A stretch of 64,000 nt of DNA from Batillaria attramentaria (Eukaryota; Mollusca; Gastropoda; Batillariidae): assembly GCA_018292915.2 (NCBI GenBank), contig JACVVK020000329.1, forward strand, positions 513,501-577,500, written 5' to 3'. Made by a program: the position numbers and the translations under genes. Positions 62,462 to 64,000 of this stretch are shown here, in pieces; within the stretch, counting starts at the first letter, position 1; each line of letters opens with the position of its first letter. Below the pieces are notes generated by a model. The model did not search any database, was not told the DNA's origin, and saw nothing but the letters and a program-made list of their open reading frames with translations.

Positions 62462-62655
62462 GGGTTTATTGTCCTTTCCCACGATGTAAGGGTGGAAAAG
62501 GTCAATACACCCCCGACCCCCCCCCCCCCCCCCCAAAAAAAAAGGACGAGAAGCGAGGGAAAAGCCAACACAAAGTCTTGGACTTCCAGCTGGAATTCGA
62601 ACTCACGGCCCTAGCATTGAAAGTTCAACGCTCTAATAACGAACCATCTCAGTTC
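62462..62655 (-). mobile_element. SINE family A, old copy
   Basis: Diverged tail (ttattgtcctttcccacg), body, B box (ggaattcgaactcacgg) and head remnants, with a C/A tract inside. A further scrap (gacgggacaacgagaaaa) lies at 62290-62307. Confidence 0.6.
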
Positions 62656-62766
62656 CATCTCCCCACAGCTGACTAATGGTTATTAACTTCTTTAAGATCC
62701 GATTTAGATGCTGCTACAATCAAAAAGGGTAAATCAGTATAAACTTGTTTCTTTCTTGTTGGAAAC

Positions 62767-62799
<33 letters not shown>

Positions 62800-62809
<10 letters not shown>

Positions 62810-64000
62810 AGCCAATTCCCAAAAATCACACGTCCATTAGGTACAGATGTTTTAAAAAGTTCAATGAAGAAACCTTTCTCATAGACCTTGCTATTACACC
62901 ATTCTGCGATGTATACCATTACAATGACCCAAACGAGGCGCTGGCGTGCTGGTACAGACTGTTCCTCGGTGTTTTAGATAAACACGCACCTATTAGAGAA
63001 AAAAGAGTAAAACATCCCTCCATGCCGCCATGGCTCTCAGATGACATAAAGAAGGCAATGAAGCTAAGAGATAACCTTAAAAAAGAAAACAAAATTGACG
63101 AGTTCAAAAAGCAACGGAACATGGTTAAATCTTTAGTTAGAAGGGCACAGAAATCTTTCGCAGAGCAAATCATAGCGGACGGAAAAGACAGTCGGAATAT
63201 TTGGAAAGCCATCAACATGTTTACCCGGGGCAAAAAAACAAAACGTACATTCATTCCATCAGAACTCTCACCGAACGATTTTAATAATCATTTTTTAAAC
63301 ATTACTGATTCCATAGTCCAATCTAATCTCAATAACCCTGAAGACTATGTATGTCCTGAAGAACTCCGCAGTCACTGTCAGTCAGCAAAAGAAAGTTTTT
63401 TCTCTGTTCCACCCATGACAGTCTATGAAGTTGGGAAATCAATCTCTGCTATAAAGAGCAAGGCGTGTGGTCCTGATGCAATTAACATTAACATCCTTAA
63501 GTTGTCACTACCCTACATTGTGGAATCACTCACATATATTTATAATCTGTCACTCCAACACAGTATATTTCCAGACGAACTCAAGAAAGCCAAAGTAGTG
63601 CCTATTCCGAAAAGTAAAGATCTCCACAATCTCAGTGACTACCGTCCGATTTCAGTTTTATCAGTCCTGTCCAAACCACTGGAAAGACATATCCATAACC
63701 ACATGCTCAGTTTCCTAGAAAAACAACATCTTTTGAATCCGCTCCAATCTGGTTTCCGCCCTCAACATTCGTGCCACACCGCACTTGTCCGCATCGTCGA
63801 CACTTGGCTATCTGCCATCAACAAATCCCAACTAACTGGTGCGGTCTTTCTTGACCTGAAAAAAGCCTTTGACTTGGTGAACCACAGCATTTTGTTAAAG
63901 AAATTGTCCCTATATATCCCTGATCCTAAGACAATCTCCTTATTTTCCTCATATCTCCAAGGTAGAAGGCAGAAAGTCTATCTAAATGGTGCGTTTTCTG
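62800..64000 (+). mobile_element. LINE ORF2 fragment with reverse transcriptase, runs off the window
   Basis: One uninterrupted frame of about 400 codons from the end of a CT microsatellite to the right edge. It begins in the region between endonuclease and reverse transcriptase (FLIDLAITPFCDVYHYN, HPSMPPWLSDDIKKAMKLR). The RT blocks follow: KAKVVPIPKSK, LSDYRPISVLSVLSKPLER, QSGFRPQHSCHTA and GAVFLDLKKAFDLVNH, where FLDLKKAFD is motif A with the first catalytic Asp. The window ends before the YADD box. The 5' part (endonuclease) is missing or displaced by the CT tract. Sequence style is that of the CR1/Jockey group, like the fragment at the left edge; the open frame suggests a young copy. Confidence 0.9.

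Overview
The window is animal nuclear DNA. It has intron-split genes with canonical GT/AG splice sites, very many microsatellites, several tRNA-derived SINE families and non-LTR (LINE) retrotransposon pieces. Nothing prokaryotic is visible. The one gene I can name is CASK, a metazoan membrane-associated guanylate kinase. The mix of long CA/CT/GT tracts, tRNA-SINEs and CR1-like LINEs looks like a marine mollusc, perhaps a gastropod; that species-level statement is inference only.

Layout. 1-2.8 kb: the 3' end of a LINE split by a 1.8-kb insertion. 4.0-12.5 kb: three exons of CASK on the minus strand (78, 176 and 176 bp) encoding the middle of its pseudokinase domain; the other exons are not visible here. 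16.1-16.5 kb: a probable minus-strand coding exon of an unrecognised gene, abutting a minisatellite of about 95-bp units (16.5-17.6 kb). 18.8-32.5 kb: SINEs, LINE fragments, foldback elements and a repeat carrying nuclear-receptor-like half-sites. 33.2-34.2 kb: a degenerate tandem array just upstream of a TATA-box promoter candidate (34.4 kb, plus). 35.6-54.7 kb: mostly SINEs, G/T-rich low-complexity DNA and unclassified dispersed repeats, including a SINE inserted inside another SINE. 56.35-58.19 kb: a 613-codon minus-strand exon coding for a very acidic, probably disordered orphan protein, its splice donor running straight into a GT microsatellite. 58.9-60.0 kb: a 78-bp minisatellite open in one frame. 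62.8-64.0 kb: a LINE reverse-transcriptase ORF running off the end.

How things fit together. All confident cellular exons are on the minus strand. CASK is a synaptic/junctional scaffold whose kinase-like domain has the CASK hallmark GFG in place of DFG. The two other minus-strand exons lie on the 5' side of the CASK exons; whether they are separate genes, genes nested in a long CASK intron, or parts of one gene cannot be settled from sequence alone. Most of the rest is repeat: more than 20 copies of one tRNA-SINE, plus two other SINE families, several with intact target-site duplications that give relative ages.
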